A stretch of 64,000 nt of DNA, from the NCBI RefSeq assembly GCF_000340215.1, contig NW_006921535.1, forward strand, positions 4,140,596-4,204,595. The letters are read 5' to 3'. Each line of letters starts with the position of its first letter. Within the stretch, counting starts at the first letter, position 1. The DNA comes from Pseudocercospora fijiensis CIRAD86. Its lineage: Eukaryota; Ascomycota; Dothideomycetes; Mycosphaerellales; Mycosphaerellaceae. Of the stretch, positions 34,063 to 45,390 are shown in pieces. The notes beneath the pieces were generated by a model. That model did no database searches, had not been told where the DNA came from, and worked only from the letters and a program-made list of their open reading frames with translations. The translations under genes and the position numbers were made by a program.

Positions 34063-35116
34063 ATGTATACCACCACGTCTACGTCCAAGATAAGTACTAC
34101 TGACTCCAGGTCATCTTCTAAGGTAGCCCAATTCTCAGCTATGCAACTCCCTCACAGGCCGAAAGCCATGCCTCCTTCACAACAATGTAATGTGTGCTCC
34201 AGGACGAACATCCCCCTTCGAGCTTGCACGCGCTGCAGAACAACTTCATACTGCTCAAAAGACTGTCAAATCAATGACTGGTCGTCTCACAAGTCCAGTT
34301 GCAGACGACCAAACTTCTTGCTCAAGTTCCATATTTCCCCCGAACACCTTCTACATCCTCCGGTCTGGCGAGTCCTGTCCGTTCCTGTTACCACTTCCTT
34401 TGCTGACCTCCATCGCGCGCTCCAAGTCGCTTTCGGCTGGAAGTCAGTACACAGCTATGAGTTCGGCGTCCATGACCCTGAGTACGAACCGATTGCCGGT
34501 GGAGACGAGCGTGTCTTGCAAGTGATGAAGAAGATCCAGACACTGACAAAAAGGGTCGACGATTCACGCAAGTATCTTCTACGAATTCTCGACGACGCAA
34601 AGTATGGAACCAGAAGCGTCGGACCTGAGCCAAGTGATAGGGCTCGCAAAAGTGCATGGGAGCACCCAAGAACTCCCGAGAAGAACGCTAGCCAGATCAA
34701 TGTATGCGAAGTGTTAGATCGAGCACAGCCGAAAGGTATTGAGACTTATCTCCTTGTCTCTCCTTGATGGCCTGGCAAAGACTAACTTGAGCTCAGGTCT
34801 ACATATGTCGTACACCTACGACTACGCCAACAAATGGGTACACGATATATCCATCGTTGGCATTGCTCCTGCGACGAATGCCATTCAGTGCATCGAGGGA
34901 GAAGGTCATGGTATAATTGAAGATTGTGGTGGTATACAAGGGTGGCAAGCATTGCTTGATGCTTATAACACCTTGACGCCAACGAAGAAGCAGTGGGAGA
35001 GGAGGAAATGGCTTGAAAAGCAGGCTCTCAATGCAGATCCCCAAGGTCTCTCGAATGGAGGAGACAGAAGGTGGGATCTAGACGAAGTGAATGCAAGGCT
35101 TGGTCGGATGGTCTGA
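34063..35116 (+). CDS. MYND zinc-finger protein fused to a pRiA4b ORF-3-like domain
   Basis: Exons 34,063-34,735 and 34,797-35,116 (61-nt phase-1 intron), 330 aa. The ATG at 34,063 has an ACC context; in-frame ATGs at 34,141 and 34,168 are alternatives. The MYND finger spans residues 42-80 with Cys42, 45, 55, 58, 64, 68, His76 and Cys80. It is followed at once by a pRiA4b ORF-3-type fold: FLLKFHI, PPVWRVLSVP, DLHRALQVAFGW, SYEFGVHD, then after the intron YTYDYANKWVHDI, and EGEGHGIIEDCGG. The MYND finger usually binds proline-rich peptides; the ORF-3 domain is known from plasmids and bacteria with no settled function. The fusion suggests a protein-interaction adaptor; that is inference. Confidence 0.85.
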
Positions 35117-35704
35117 AAGACGCCGCAATGCCTTGCCGCATGGAAGTCACTCTTGGGCTACCAATTTCACGTGAAAAGTCGAACGCGCCAAAGACGTAGC
35201 TTCCTGAAACTCGGACGTTCCTCGAGGATTTGGGAACAAACGCTGCTCGCTTACAAGATCGAGGCCTTTTAAAAGGGTTTCGCAACTCTTCTAGCAGGCC
35301 GCTCCAGGCCCAAGAAGGAAATGGTCCAAATATTAGACGCCTTGACGCGTACACTAGTCATTCATAACACCTCACAACTTGCACGGTTGCTGTGCTAGGC
35401 CCTGGCGCTAGAGCGGCCTCAACTAAGTGACAGACAAGTGTGTTATGCACGGCGTATGCAGAGCTAGGCCTTTTGTCGCCTCTGAGTGGCAGAATATGCC
35501 GCTCCACCGCTGGAGCTGCCTGTTCCACCATTCAAACAGGAAGCCAAGACTACTGCTTTCGGTCGTGGACTATGCTCGGCTGAATCGGTGTCCTCAGAAT
35601 CTGCAAAACCCTTCAAATTAATTCGTCGCAGCTCAACCCTGCTTAAATTCCACAATTGACTCGATCTCTGCAATTCGTCCGAACCTAGGGTACATACGGC
35701 TGCC
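35117..35704. other. Intergenic region
   Basis: About 590 bases with short frames on both strands, none with family features. It should hold the promoter of the short gene that follows. Confidence 0.5.
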
Positions 35705-35971
35705 ATGGGTCGGAAGAAGATTGACATCTGGGCGACACCAGCCGACCCACAAATAACCTGTAGACTACTCGGCCTCTCACCAGAACTTCGCAACATAACC
35801 TGGGAGTTCACAGTCAGCGTTGAGCCAGACTCGGACTTTACGGTTAGCTTCACAAAGCCAAGTTACGTCCCATCAGGACATAGTACGTGGGATTCAGCAT
35901 CTGAGTACCTAGTCGATGTGCAGAAGGTGTATGCATCCAGAGTTCTCCTCTACACCCGCTCTCAAATGTAG
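35705..35971 (+). CDS. Short 2EXR/F-box-like protein, possibly truncated
   Basis: 88 aa starting at an ATG in a GCCATGG context. Residues 19-36 (CRLLGLSPELRNITWEFT) match the LPxELRNxIYE pattern that opens many fungal 2EXR/F-box-like proteins, which are normally 200 aa or longer. The next conserved piece (xxLLxxCRQ) is not in frame; out-of-frame protein-like words such as LLHPLSNVARASKLFDAQ follow at about 35,943-36,000. It is therefore probably the 5' end of a decayed gene next to island B, though a short real gene or an unseen intron are possible. Confidence 0.45.
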   Translation: MGRKKIDIWATPADPQITCRLLGLSPELRNITWEFTVSVEPDSDFTVSFTKPSYVPSGHSTWDSASEYLVDVQKVYASRVLLYTRSQM

Positions 35972-36480
35972 CAAGAGCGTCGAAGCTCTTTGATGCGCAA
36001 GCGCCTCAAAGTAAGTAACAACCTCATCTTCGGAATACGAAATGCAGGGCAGCAAGTGACTTCGAACATCACACTTGAGAAAGTCGCGAAAATCGATTGT
36101 GCTTCGGTGACGCAAGAAATGTCTTCGGCGGTGCATGGAGAAATGACACGGCATGCAGTATCTGACCGGTTTGAATATAGCAAGCACTGTGATGAAAGAT
36201 TGCTTGTTCGCGAATGTCAGACAAGATTCTGGTTGAAACATTGGCAGTCTCAGGTGGTTTTCGGGACTTTTTTGTAGAGATAGTGACCCTTTGGAGCTTC
36301 GAATCGGGCTGCACCAAGAATTTTCATCCGCTTCTCTCGCATTCACGTCTGTGCTCAGCAGCATAGTTGTTGATTGTTGATTGGATTAATCACATAATCA
36401 CTCACAATCACAGTGATTGTGGTTATGATTCCCGGCAAAATAATTGTGATTATAATCACGCAATCACTTCCTCCGACGAG
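35972..36480. other. Border zone between gene block 1 and island B
   Basis: Ordinary composition with remnants of the preceding gene until about 36,360, then GTGATT/AATCAC-rich palindromic DNA, then a sharp change to CA/TG-poor sequence near 36,490. Confidence 0.55.
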
Positions 36481-36790
36481 GATGTGTCTTTCTAGGCTAT
36501 ATTAGCCTTCTAAACAAGGCGATAAGCTCGCTGTATATTGGCATCCTTAATATATAAGTTCTTCTAGGTATAAAGTATATTTATTGCCTACCTAGGTAGA
36601 AATAGTACGTCGCTCCTTTACTAAAGTAGGTCTAAATTATGCTTACTTAGCCTTAGGCAGGCTGCTTGCCCTAGCTTACCCTAATCTTGTAATTATAATT
36701 ATAATTATATAATTAATTACTTACAATTAGTTGTAATTATAATATTTAGTATGTAATTGTAATTAATTAACAATTAACAACTATGCTTAG
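36374..36790. repeat. AATCAC/GTGATT palindrome cluster at the island border
   Basis: CACAATCAC-A-GTGATTGTG (near 36,407-36,425) and GTGATTATAATCAC (near 36,449) are perfect inverted repeats within a dense AATCAC field at 36,380-36,470. A second field at 36,690-36,785 has the same spacing but reads AATTATAATTA, as expected if CA and TG had been turned to TA. The two may be the ends of a small palindromic element of about 0.4 kb. No coding capacity. Confidence 0.4.
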
Positions 36791-37938
36791 TAGTCCTATC
36801 TTAGATCTGCCTGTAAAAGCTTAGCATTTATAACAACCCGGACTTTACTCCTAATATAATCTCTAGTAGTACAGTTAGAAAGACAGGTTAAACCGTTATG
36901 CACCTTCCGGTAGACTATAGCCTTAGGGCGGTGCTAGGGCAAACTCTATCCTATCTCCGTTTTAGCCCCTTACTATTTAAGCGCAAGGAGGTTTTTAGTA
37001 TAGTAGGTAGTAGGCTCTTTCTAACTACTACCTTTACTACCTTCTACCTTCTACCTTCTACCTTCTACCTTCTACCTTCTACCTCTAACTATTCTATATC
37101 GGACTACTACGCGACTAGACCTATATACCTATATACTAAACTATACTAACCTCCTTACGCTAGCAAGGGTCTAAGGACAAATGTGCTAAATCTATAGTAT
37201 TATCCTTATAAAAATAAAAGATTACTAACTAGCGTAGAATACTATAATTTGATATATATATATTATAGCCCTGCTATTTCTAAGTTATTCTATATATATA
37301 ATATTTAAATACGACGTATAGTTATAAAGAAAACAAGCAATCCTTACTACGGGTAGATATACGTATACGACGGATTGTTATAGAGCGCTGCTACCTAATA
37401 TCTAATATAGGAAATATACATATCTATAACTAGGAGGTTGTAGACCGGCTATTCCTAAGTACTGTTTATATAAGCCATATATCGAGAAAATATATGCCTG
37501 CTATCTGCTAGCTCTTAAGCGGAGCTAAGCTAGGTACTCGTAATAAGACCTTCGGATCTCGATAAGTAATAACTCGGAGGTTCTAGAATAGCTAATTCTT
37601 AATTACTTTAATATAAGCTATATTTGTATAAAGCGTAGTATTGTTATATTGTATCTAAGTAGCGGAGGTTATTTAGCTAGCTCGAGGCTAGCATAAAAAG
37701 CTAGTATAAAAAGCTAGTACCGAAAGCTAGCACTAGTATATTGTCTACTAATATTCTCGGTTATATACTAAGCTATAGAAGATCCTGCGTATAGGCGGCC
37801 TTCTATAGTCGGCCTTCTATAGAAGGCTTCTTGCAGTCGACTTCCTATAGGCTATCGTTTGCCGCGCTTAGATAAGCAAGCTCCTAAAACACAGTCTTAT
37901 TCGGCTTCGGATACGGGTTAAGGCAGACTTACTCTATA

Positions 37939-38006
37939 TATCGTATATCGTATATCGTGTGTCGTATGTCGTATATCGTGTATCGTATATCGTGTGTCGT
38001 ATGTCG
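37939..38006. repeat. TATCGTA/TGTCGTA minisatellite
   Basis: Repeated ATATCGT, GTGTCGT and ATGTCGT words, about nine units of 7-8 bp, just upstream of the Gypsy insertion. Confidence 0.8.
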
Positions 38007-38116
38007 CTATTAGTAATTTAAAAAAAGGCCTCGTTTATACGCTCTTTATTTAAGTAGGCCTAAAGGCAATAGGGCTTTGCCGTTTTAAGCTACGGGTATA
38101 ATATCGGGCTGCCGCC

Positions 38117-38167
38117 CTTCTTCTTCTTCTTCTTCTTCTTCTTCTTCTTCTTCTTCTTCTTCTTCTT
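38117..38167. repeat. CTT microsatellite, insertion site of the Gypsy element
   Basis: About 16 CTT units. The 5' LTR begins right after it at 38,168, and the TTCTT duplicate is found after the 3' LTR. Confidence 0.9.
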
Positions 38168-38363
38168 TATTAGGGCTAAAGAGGCTATACGTGATTGGCA
38201 TGTAACTAGACTAAGTAAAGCTAGGGTCTTAGTGCCTTAGGCAGGGCTTAGTGCTTAGCAATAGGCTAACTTGCCTACCTTCCTCCCTCTCCTCCTAGCT
38301 CCTTATCGAATACTACCTGTACCTACTACTACCCTATCTACCTGCTAACAGACCCTTCTTATA
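38168..38363 (+). repeat. 5' LTR of the chromovirus
   Basis: 196 bp. The expected TGTTAGGG start reads TATTAGGG and the ACA end reads ATA; both changes are RIP-type. It differs from the 3' LTR at seven sites. Confidence 0.93.
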
Positions 38364-40658
38364 CAGTATTCGATCTACCCTTTAAGGGTAGCAGCTAGAT
38401 AGTCCTTATTTTAAGCTTTTAGCGGTATAGCTACGAACAAGACTAATCTAACTATATTACGCCCGAAGAACGGGACCTATACGTACTATTCTATCGAAGT
38501 AACCGTACCAATTATTAAGCAAGGCCTTCTATACGGCCTATTACACTGAGTTAATTATACTAGACTAATATCTACTAATTCCGCTATATCCGTATCTTAG
38601 GGGCTAATAATACATTATTAGTATTACCCCTTATTATAATAGCCGGCTCGTTACGAAACAATAACCGTACTGCCGCTAGTAGCGCTAGCAACGACAATAC
38701 TAGTAGCACAGTGCCTACTAAAGTGCCTACTAGAGCACCTACTAAAGTGCCTCCTACCGAAGAGCCTACTATAGGACCTGCTAAAGAAGAACCTACAATT
38801 CTAGGTAACGACCTAGAATTGCCTGTCGACGACATTCTTAACAATATTGTTAACCGTCGATATAGCTAGCTAGCCTTTAGTCCCTAACTAGTAGCGAGAC
38901 TTTAAGAAGCTACCTAAAACAGGCTTACTGCCTTGCGTTAAGAACAATAGCTAAAGGATAATCTTCTCGAGATTCGCTGCCTCTAGGAATCTCTAACAAC
39001 TACTGCTAAGCCAATAGCAGGACCTTCTTTACTACCTATCTAAAAGAAGGATGCTAAACTCAAGGACTGCACTGTATTTAATAGCTCTAGTCGGAAGCAG
39101 TATAACGACTACATTCGTAACTATAAACTTAACTAGCGCAACGCACTAAGAGCGCTACTAGACGACTATTCCTTAGTCGTATACGCTATATAGTACATCA
39201 ATAGCGACCTAAAGCGTATATAGGATAACTATTTCGACTCCCTTAATAACTAGACTGCTGTTTAGTAGCAAACCTACAAAACTATTATACTAGACACCCT
39301 TAGAAACCCTATACTAAGGCAACAATACGCTTAGGACCTGTATCTTCGAGCTAAATAGAAGACTAATCAATCGGCTCGCTTATTTAAAGCCTATTTAAAA
39401 ACCCTTAAAGACGACCTTCCGCCTAAGACTAATTCTATATAGATCTCCGAGATACGCCTAAAACTTAGATAGGAGCTTATCCTCGAATTGGACCGTCGCC
39501 GTGTGTTCGAATAAGCTAATCTAACACGCATCTAATTCATAGTCGAAGTAGAAACAGCCGAACGGGCTATTTAGCTCTAATAACGACTAGAATCGAGGAT
39601 CCGACTAGCTAGTACTAACCGTAGCAACCGTAGCCGCGGAGGAAACTAAGGTTCCTACTAGGACAACAATGCTAACAATAGGAATAGTAACGATCGTAGA
39701 AGAGGCCGTAGCCGCTAGCTATATAGAGGAGGCCGCGATAGGGGCCGTAGAAGGGGCTCGTATCCCTATAATGCTAACCGCTCGACTAATAATAGCAGTA
39801 ATAACAGCTACGGCAATAATCTCCCGACCGGATTGAAGTGCTTTAATTGTAATAGTACTAGCTATCTACTAGGCTAATGCGACAAACCTAAGGACTAGGC
39901 CCGAATTAACCGTGCTTCCGCTAAGTATAGGAAACACCTTTTAGCCGCTAATGCTATCCTAGTCGGCTCTTTTAATAGTCGAAAAAAGAGTAAGCGCCGC
40001 ACTAACTATTAGCCTTGTGCGGCGTAAGACTATCGACATTGTACTAGCTATAATACGCTCCTGCCTTATATAGGATACGAAGGGCACTACCTATTAAACT
40101 AAGGTTATACTAGATCTAGGAAATTCAGTTAGTGCCCTTATTAGCTATTGCCTAGCTAAGCAATTAGACCTTCGATAACTGCCGAAGACTAACCTACTAA
40201 CCCTTGCTTGGTTTAATAACGCTCGGCACTTGACCTATAGGGCCTACTATATTCCTATAGCTCTAAAGGACGACCTCGGAAATGAACGCCTACTAGACTT
40301 CACTGCCTACGTAGTAGATATAGACAACCTATATAGGGGAGCTACTATTGTTATTAGCAACCCTATTCTTAAGTACTACGCTATAGCTATAGACTTAGGC
40401 ATTTAGAAGTAGCGATTTGGAATCGCTAGGAAAGAGGATATTAAACATATTAATATTAGCGAGTGCCCTAACGATATTAGGGTCCTGTTTATTAGCAACC
40501 TAATACTAGCCTCCGCCTTAGCTAATCCGACTGCCGATTTGCTCGGTAGTAATAACGATAAACCTGTGCCCCCTAATAATCCTAATTAGCTTGCTTATAT
40601 ACTAGAGCCTATCCGAGAGACCTATATTAATGTATTTAAACACTACCTAGCATCGACA

Positions 40659-41033
40659 TTGCCTATATTTAAAGAGACGGATTATAAGATTGATATTATA
40701 GAGGGTAAAGAGGTCCCTTTTAGACCCCTCTATAACCTTAGTAAGCGAGAGCTTGCTATATTACGTAAGTACCTAGAGGAAAACCTAGCTAATAGCAGGA
40801 TACAGTATAGTAACAGCCCTACTAGTGCCCCTATCCTGTTCGTACTAAAGAAGGATAGTAGCCTACGCCTCTATATCGATTATCGTAGGCTTAATGCTAT
40901 TACTATTAAAGATCGCTATCTACTTCCTCTTATTAATAAGACCCTCGATCGCCTTTCTAGTACCTACTACTATACTATATTAGACATTAAGGACGCCTAT
41001 TACCGCATTCGTATTCGTAAGGGCGATAAATAG
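40659..41033 (+). pseudogene. Longest surviving open piece of the chromovirus reverse transcriptase
   Basis: 124 codons without a stop inside the retrotransposon, covering reverse-transcriptase boxes 1 to 3 (fingers and first palm Asp: TILDIKDAYYRI). The next codon is TAG in place of the Trp or Gln normally found after GDKW/Q. It is a fragment of the decayed polyprotein, not a gene of its own. Confidence 0.9.
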
Positions 41034-44000
41034 AAGACAGCCTTTCGCACTCGCTATAGCTATTTCGAGTACTTAGTTATACTATTTAGGCTAGCTAATG
41101 CCCCTACTACATTCTAGTCCTATATTAATCGGGCCCTATTAGGCCTATTAGATCACCTCTATATAGTTTACCTAGATAACATCCTAGTTTATATACACTT
41201 ACCTAATATTGTAGAACACTAGGCCGTAGTGCGCAAGGTCCTCGACCGCCTATAAGCCTATAGACTATATTGCAAACCTTCTAAATGCACCTTTGCTACT
41301 AAGGAGGTATTATTCCTTAGCTTCCTCGTATTAACCGAGGGTATTAAGGCTGATCCTAATCGGATTAAAACAATTACTAAATAGCCTATTCCTACGTCTA
41401 TTAAGGAGCTTTAATTGTTCCTCGGCTTCGCTAATTTCTACCGCCGCTTTATTAAGGGCTATTTACGGTATATAATGCCCCTAACTAAGCTTACTAAAAC
41501 CAAGGCCAACCCGTCTAGAGAGTTCAAATAGACTAACAAGATATAAGCCGCTTTTAACGGTCTAAAGAAGCGGTTTACTAAAGTCCCCTTACTATACTAT
41601 TTTATACTAAGCAAGCAGATCCGTATTAAGACTAACGCTTTACAGTTCGCTATATCGGCTATTATGTTATAGCAATTAGATAAGGACTATTACTAGCACC
41701 TAATTGCCTTCTTTTTACAAAAGATAATCGATATAGAGCGTCGCTACGAGACCTACGAGCAAGAGCTCCTAGCTATTATCGAGGCCTTTAAGTATTAGAG
41801 GCACTATCTCGATAGTGCATAGCACACTATTTAGGTCTATATAGACTATAACAACCTCCGTAGCATTACTAAGGTTACTAGGGTTATAGGTCGACAGGCT
41901 AGATAGGCCGTCTACCTCGCCGGGTTTGATTTTAATATATTATATCGGCTAGGCGTAAGTAACCCTACTAATAGCCTATCGAGGCGACCTAATTACGATA
42001 GCGAAACTTAGTACATTAATTTATTGTTTCTAACCCTGCAGTATAAGATTGCTATAGCCCGTATTGTTAATAAGTAAGCGTAGGATAAGCGGACTTCCGG
42101 ACCCCGCAGCGGCAACAAATACTATAGCGAAGTTGTCGTTCTTCTAGTGCACGTTAAGAAGGACGTAGATCGCTCGAGCTATAATAACTCGATTAAAGAT
42201 ATTGCTATCTATAGCGATAGCACTGCAGAAGAGGTTGTAGTAGTTCCGGCTGCTAGTACTATTAGATGCATATAATACGTACCTCGTTTAATAGCAAGGG
42301 TGCTGTTAAATAACCTTGCAAATAGGGATAGTTAATTGTTTATAGGTAAGCTGTTACGTGCTTAGTAGAGGGACGCCTTTGCTGTCGAGCGTATTAATAA
42401 GCTTATAAGTAGGCGGGCGACTCGATCTAGTAAGAGTAACAATAATTAGTCGATCGACGATAAGGGTTACTTAAAGTTTAAGGGCAGATACTATGTCCCC
42501 GCTAAACAATCGATTAGACAAGAGCTTTTAAAGAGGCACTATAATAGTAAGCTCGCTAGTTACTATAGCATAGAGAGGTCGTACGAGTTACTATCGCGCA
42601 TATACTACTAGCCAAATAGTAAGCGGCATATAAAGGAGTATATACAGACCTATATAGTATACTAGCGAGTCAAAGCACTAAAGCACTTACTATTCGGCGA
42701 GTTGTCTTTACTCCCTGTTCTAAAGAAGCCTTTTGCAGAGCTTATAATAGACTTTATTACAGGTCTTCCCCCTACTAAGCGAAGAGGAAGCAAAGACGTC
42801 TTTAACGCTATACTAGTCGTTATAGACCGATTTATTAAGGGTGCTCGCTACATTCCTACTCGCAAGGATTAGACTGCTATTAATATAGTAGAGGCGCTAT
42901 AGACTAACATCTTCTATACCTATTAGGGAACCCCTAAGGGGATCGTATCCGATCGTAGATCGATACTAACATCTTACTATTAGAGCGAGATTTGCTTGTA
43001 GCTAAGACTGAAGCATCGGCTATTAATAGCCTTCTATCTATAGACTAACGGTCAAACAGAGAGGCAGAATGCTACCCTATAGCAGTACCTGCGCAGTTAC
43101 ATTAATAAGAACCCCGAGGACTAGGTCAACCTCCTACAACTAGCTGAATTCGTATACAATAACAGTGTCTACTTATCTACTAAGGTCTCCCCTTATTTTG
43201 CTATAATAGGCTAGAACGCTGCCTTACTACAAGACCTATTTACCTCGCTCGAGGCCGAGCGTAAGGAAAGGGAAGCGCGTTAAGTACCCGAAATACTAGC
43301 GGCTATTAAGAGGGTTTAGAAGATGCGAGAAATCTATGCTAAGATAGCCGAGAAGTTAATAAAGGCTTAAGAGTACTAAAAGACCTACTACGATAAGCGC
43401 TATATACTAATAACCTTTAAGCAAGGCGATATGGTTATGCTTAGTATAAAGAACCTCCGCATCCGTAAACATCTATTACCTAATAGCAAAACAAGGCCCA
43501 AGCTCGCACTAAGATATATTAGCCTATTCCGTATTCGAGAGGCTAAGGGCATACAGGCCTATTAGTTGTAGCTCCTACCTTATTATACTATCTATAACAC
43601 CTTCTATATATCCCTCCTTAAGCCGTACTACCTACGCGAAGGGGATAAAGCCCCTATAGAACACGAAGACATACTAGCGGATAGTAAGGAGCTATAGTCT
43701 ATAGAACGTATCCTATAGTACCGGACTAGGAAAGGCAAGAAGGAGTACCTATTAAGATAGCAAGGCTATTCACCTAAATAGGACTTATAGGAAGCTAAAG
43801 GTTCCTTTAAGGACATAACCGAGTTGTTAGATAAGTATTAGACTAGCGTAAAGAACAAGAAGAAGGCTAAAAGCTTATAATGTTACTATTAAGGCCTAGG
43901 ATTAATGCTACCCCTAGGGTGCTATTAGCTAACTAATTAGAGGCAAGCAATTGTTAGCAACAAGAGACAATGAGACTACACTACTATAGTGAACGCGTAC

Positions 44001-45113
44001 CGAGTGTTAACAAGCGCGCTACGACGCGTTAATTAGTTACTGCTCTTTTAAAGACTCTACCTCTTATTCCTTTATTCTACCGAGGCCTCGAGGCCTAGGT
44101 AATCGACGAGAATACGCGCGCGCGTACGAATAACGGTATATTAGAAGATAGCTGGCGCGGCTATATTAGTAACGGTGTTGCGGAGTGTATTGCTATTTAA
44201 GAAAGGAAAGATACCGCTATATTAGTAACGGTGTTGCCGAGTTGTTATTAGTTAAAGAAGGAAATTAGAAGAAGGTAAAGTTGGCGCTAAGACGACTAGC
44301 GCCGCTATTATTAACATCACTTGCTACTATTACTGCACCTACGGACACAACCTTACCTACACTACGAGCCTAAGGCACCTTTAATTAAAACTTTAATCAA
44401 AACTTTAATTAAAACTTTAAGCCGCTTAAAAGATTAAGCGACTAATAGACTAACTAACTAAGGGCAAAACTATAGAGCTAAGCTAGCCGGGGTCGATCTT
44501 GCGGATAATAGGTTACTCCTCGATCTATCTAACCCTTTAAGCGAGGCGAACCTCTACTACTATACTTATAATAGCCTTTACCTATAGAAACTAGAAGAAC
44601 TAAGTTTTTTAAAAAGATATAATTAGTTAACACTTAAAGGCTGCCAAACCTAACTAATTAGGGCTAGTAAAACCACGACAGTAAATAATAGCCCTCGTAA
44701 TAATAAGAACAAACCCTCGGAAGCGGACAACTCTCGGAAGCGGACATTGCTAGGTCTTTTAAGAGTAGACGCAAAGAACTCGATACGATATTACTTAGAA
44801 CGGAGGCAGTGCTATAATACCTCGTACGTCTACCTATTATAGTAGGGAAGACGCGCTCGTATTATAATTAGTCGAAGGCCTTTAATTCTTATAGATATAT
44901 ATTACTTTATAGTTTATTATATATAGAGATAGCGCAGTTAGAGTTGTATATTGTGTTGTTTAGAGGTAAGGTTTAATATAGTTACATAATTAGGTAGTTA
45001 AGTGTTTAATTTAGCGCGGGCTAAGCAGCTTATTAGACTCGCTAAGTTAGCGGCAATAGAGGTCGTAAAACATAGGTAGGCTACGAGGGCGCGGCCTTTA
45101 GAAAGGAAGCGTA

Positions 45114-45309
45114 TGTTAGGGCTAAAGAGGCTACACGTAATTGGCATGTAACTAGACTAAGTGAAGCTAGGGTCTTAGTGCCTTAGGCAGGGCTTAGTGC
45201 TTAGCAATAGGCTAACTTGCCTACCTTCCTCCCTCTCCTCCTAGCTCCTTATCGAATACTACCTATACCTACTACTACCCTATCTACCTACTAACAGACC
45301 CTTCTTACA
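45114..45309 (+). repeat. 3' LTR of the chromovirus
   Basis: 196 bp with intact TGTTAG start and TTACA end. A purine-rich tract (GAAAGGAAG, from 45,101) sits just before it, as expected for the plus-strand primer. Confidence 0.93.
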
Positions 45310-45390
45310 TTCTTCTTGCTCTTAGCTTCTTCCGCCTCGTATCTAGTACTTATATTTAGTACTCGCATTTAGTACTCGCATTTAGTACTC

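Larger units (their letters stand above)
38168..45309 (+). mobile_element. Complete Ty3/Gypsy chromovirus retrotransposon, RIP-degraded
   Basis: 7,142 bp between two 196-bp LTRs, flanked by a TTCTT target duplication (38,163-38,167 and 45,310-45,314). Plus-strand frames broken only by TAG/TAA read, in order: Gag (about 38,600-40,010) with a zinc knuckle near 39,840 whose His has become Tyr; protease region (about 40,100-40,500); reverse transcriptase (about 40,660-41,350; FVLKKDSSLRLYIDYRRLNA, YLDNIL in place of YLDDIL); RNase H (about 41,600-42,000); integrase (about 42,500-43,300; DFITGLPP, NGQTERQNA); and a C-terminal chromodomain (about 43,690-43,860; IERIL.YRTRKGKKEYL). Fungal chromoviruses use this domain to target heterochromatin. 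All domains are broken by stops, so the copy is dead. Confidence 0.93.
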
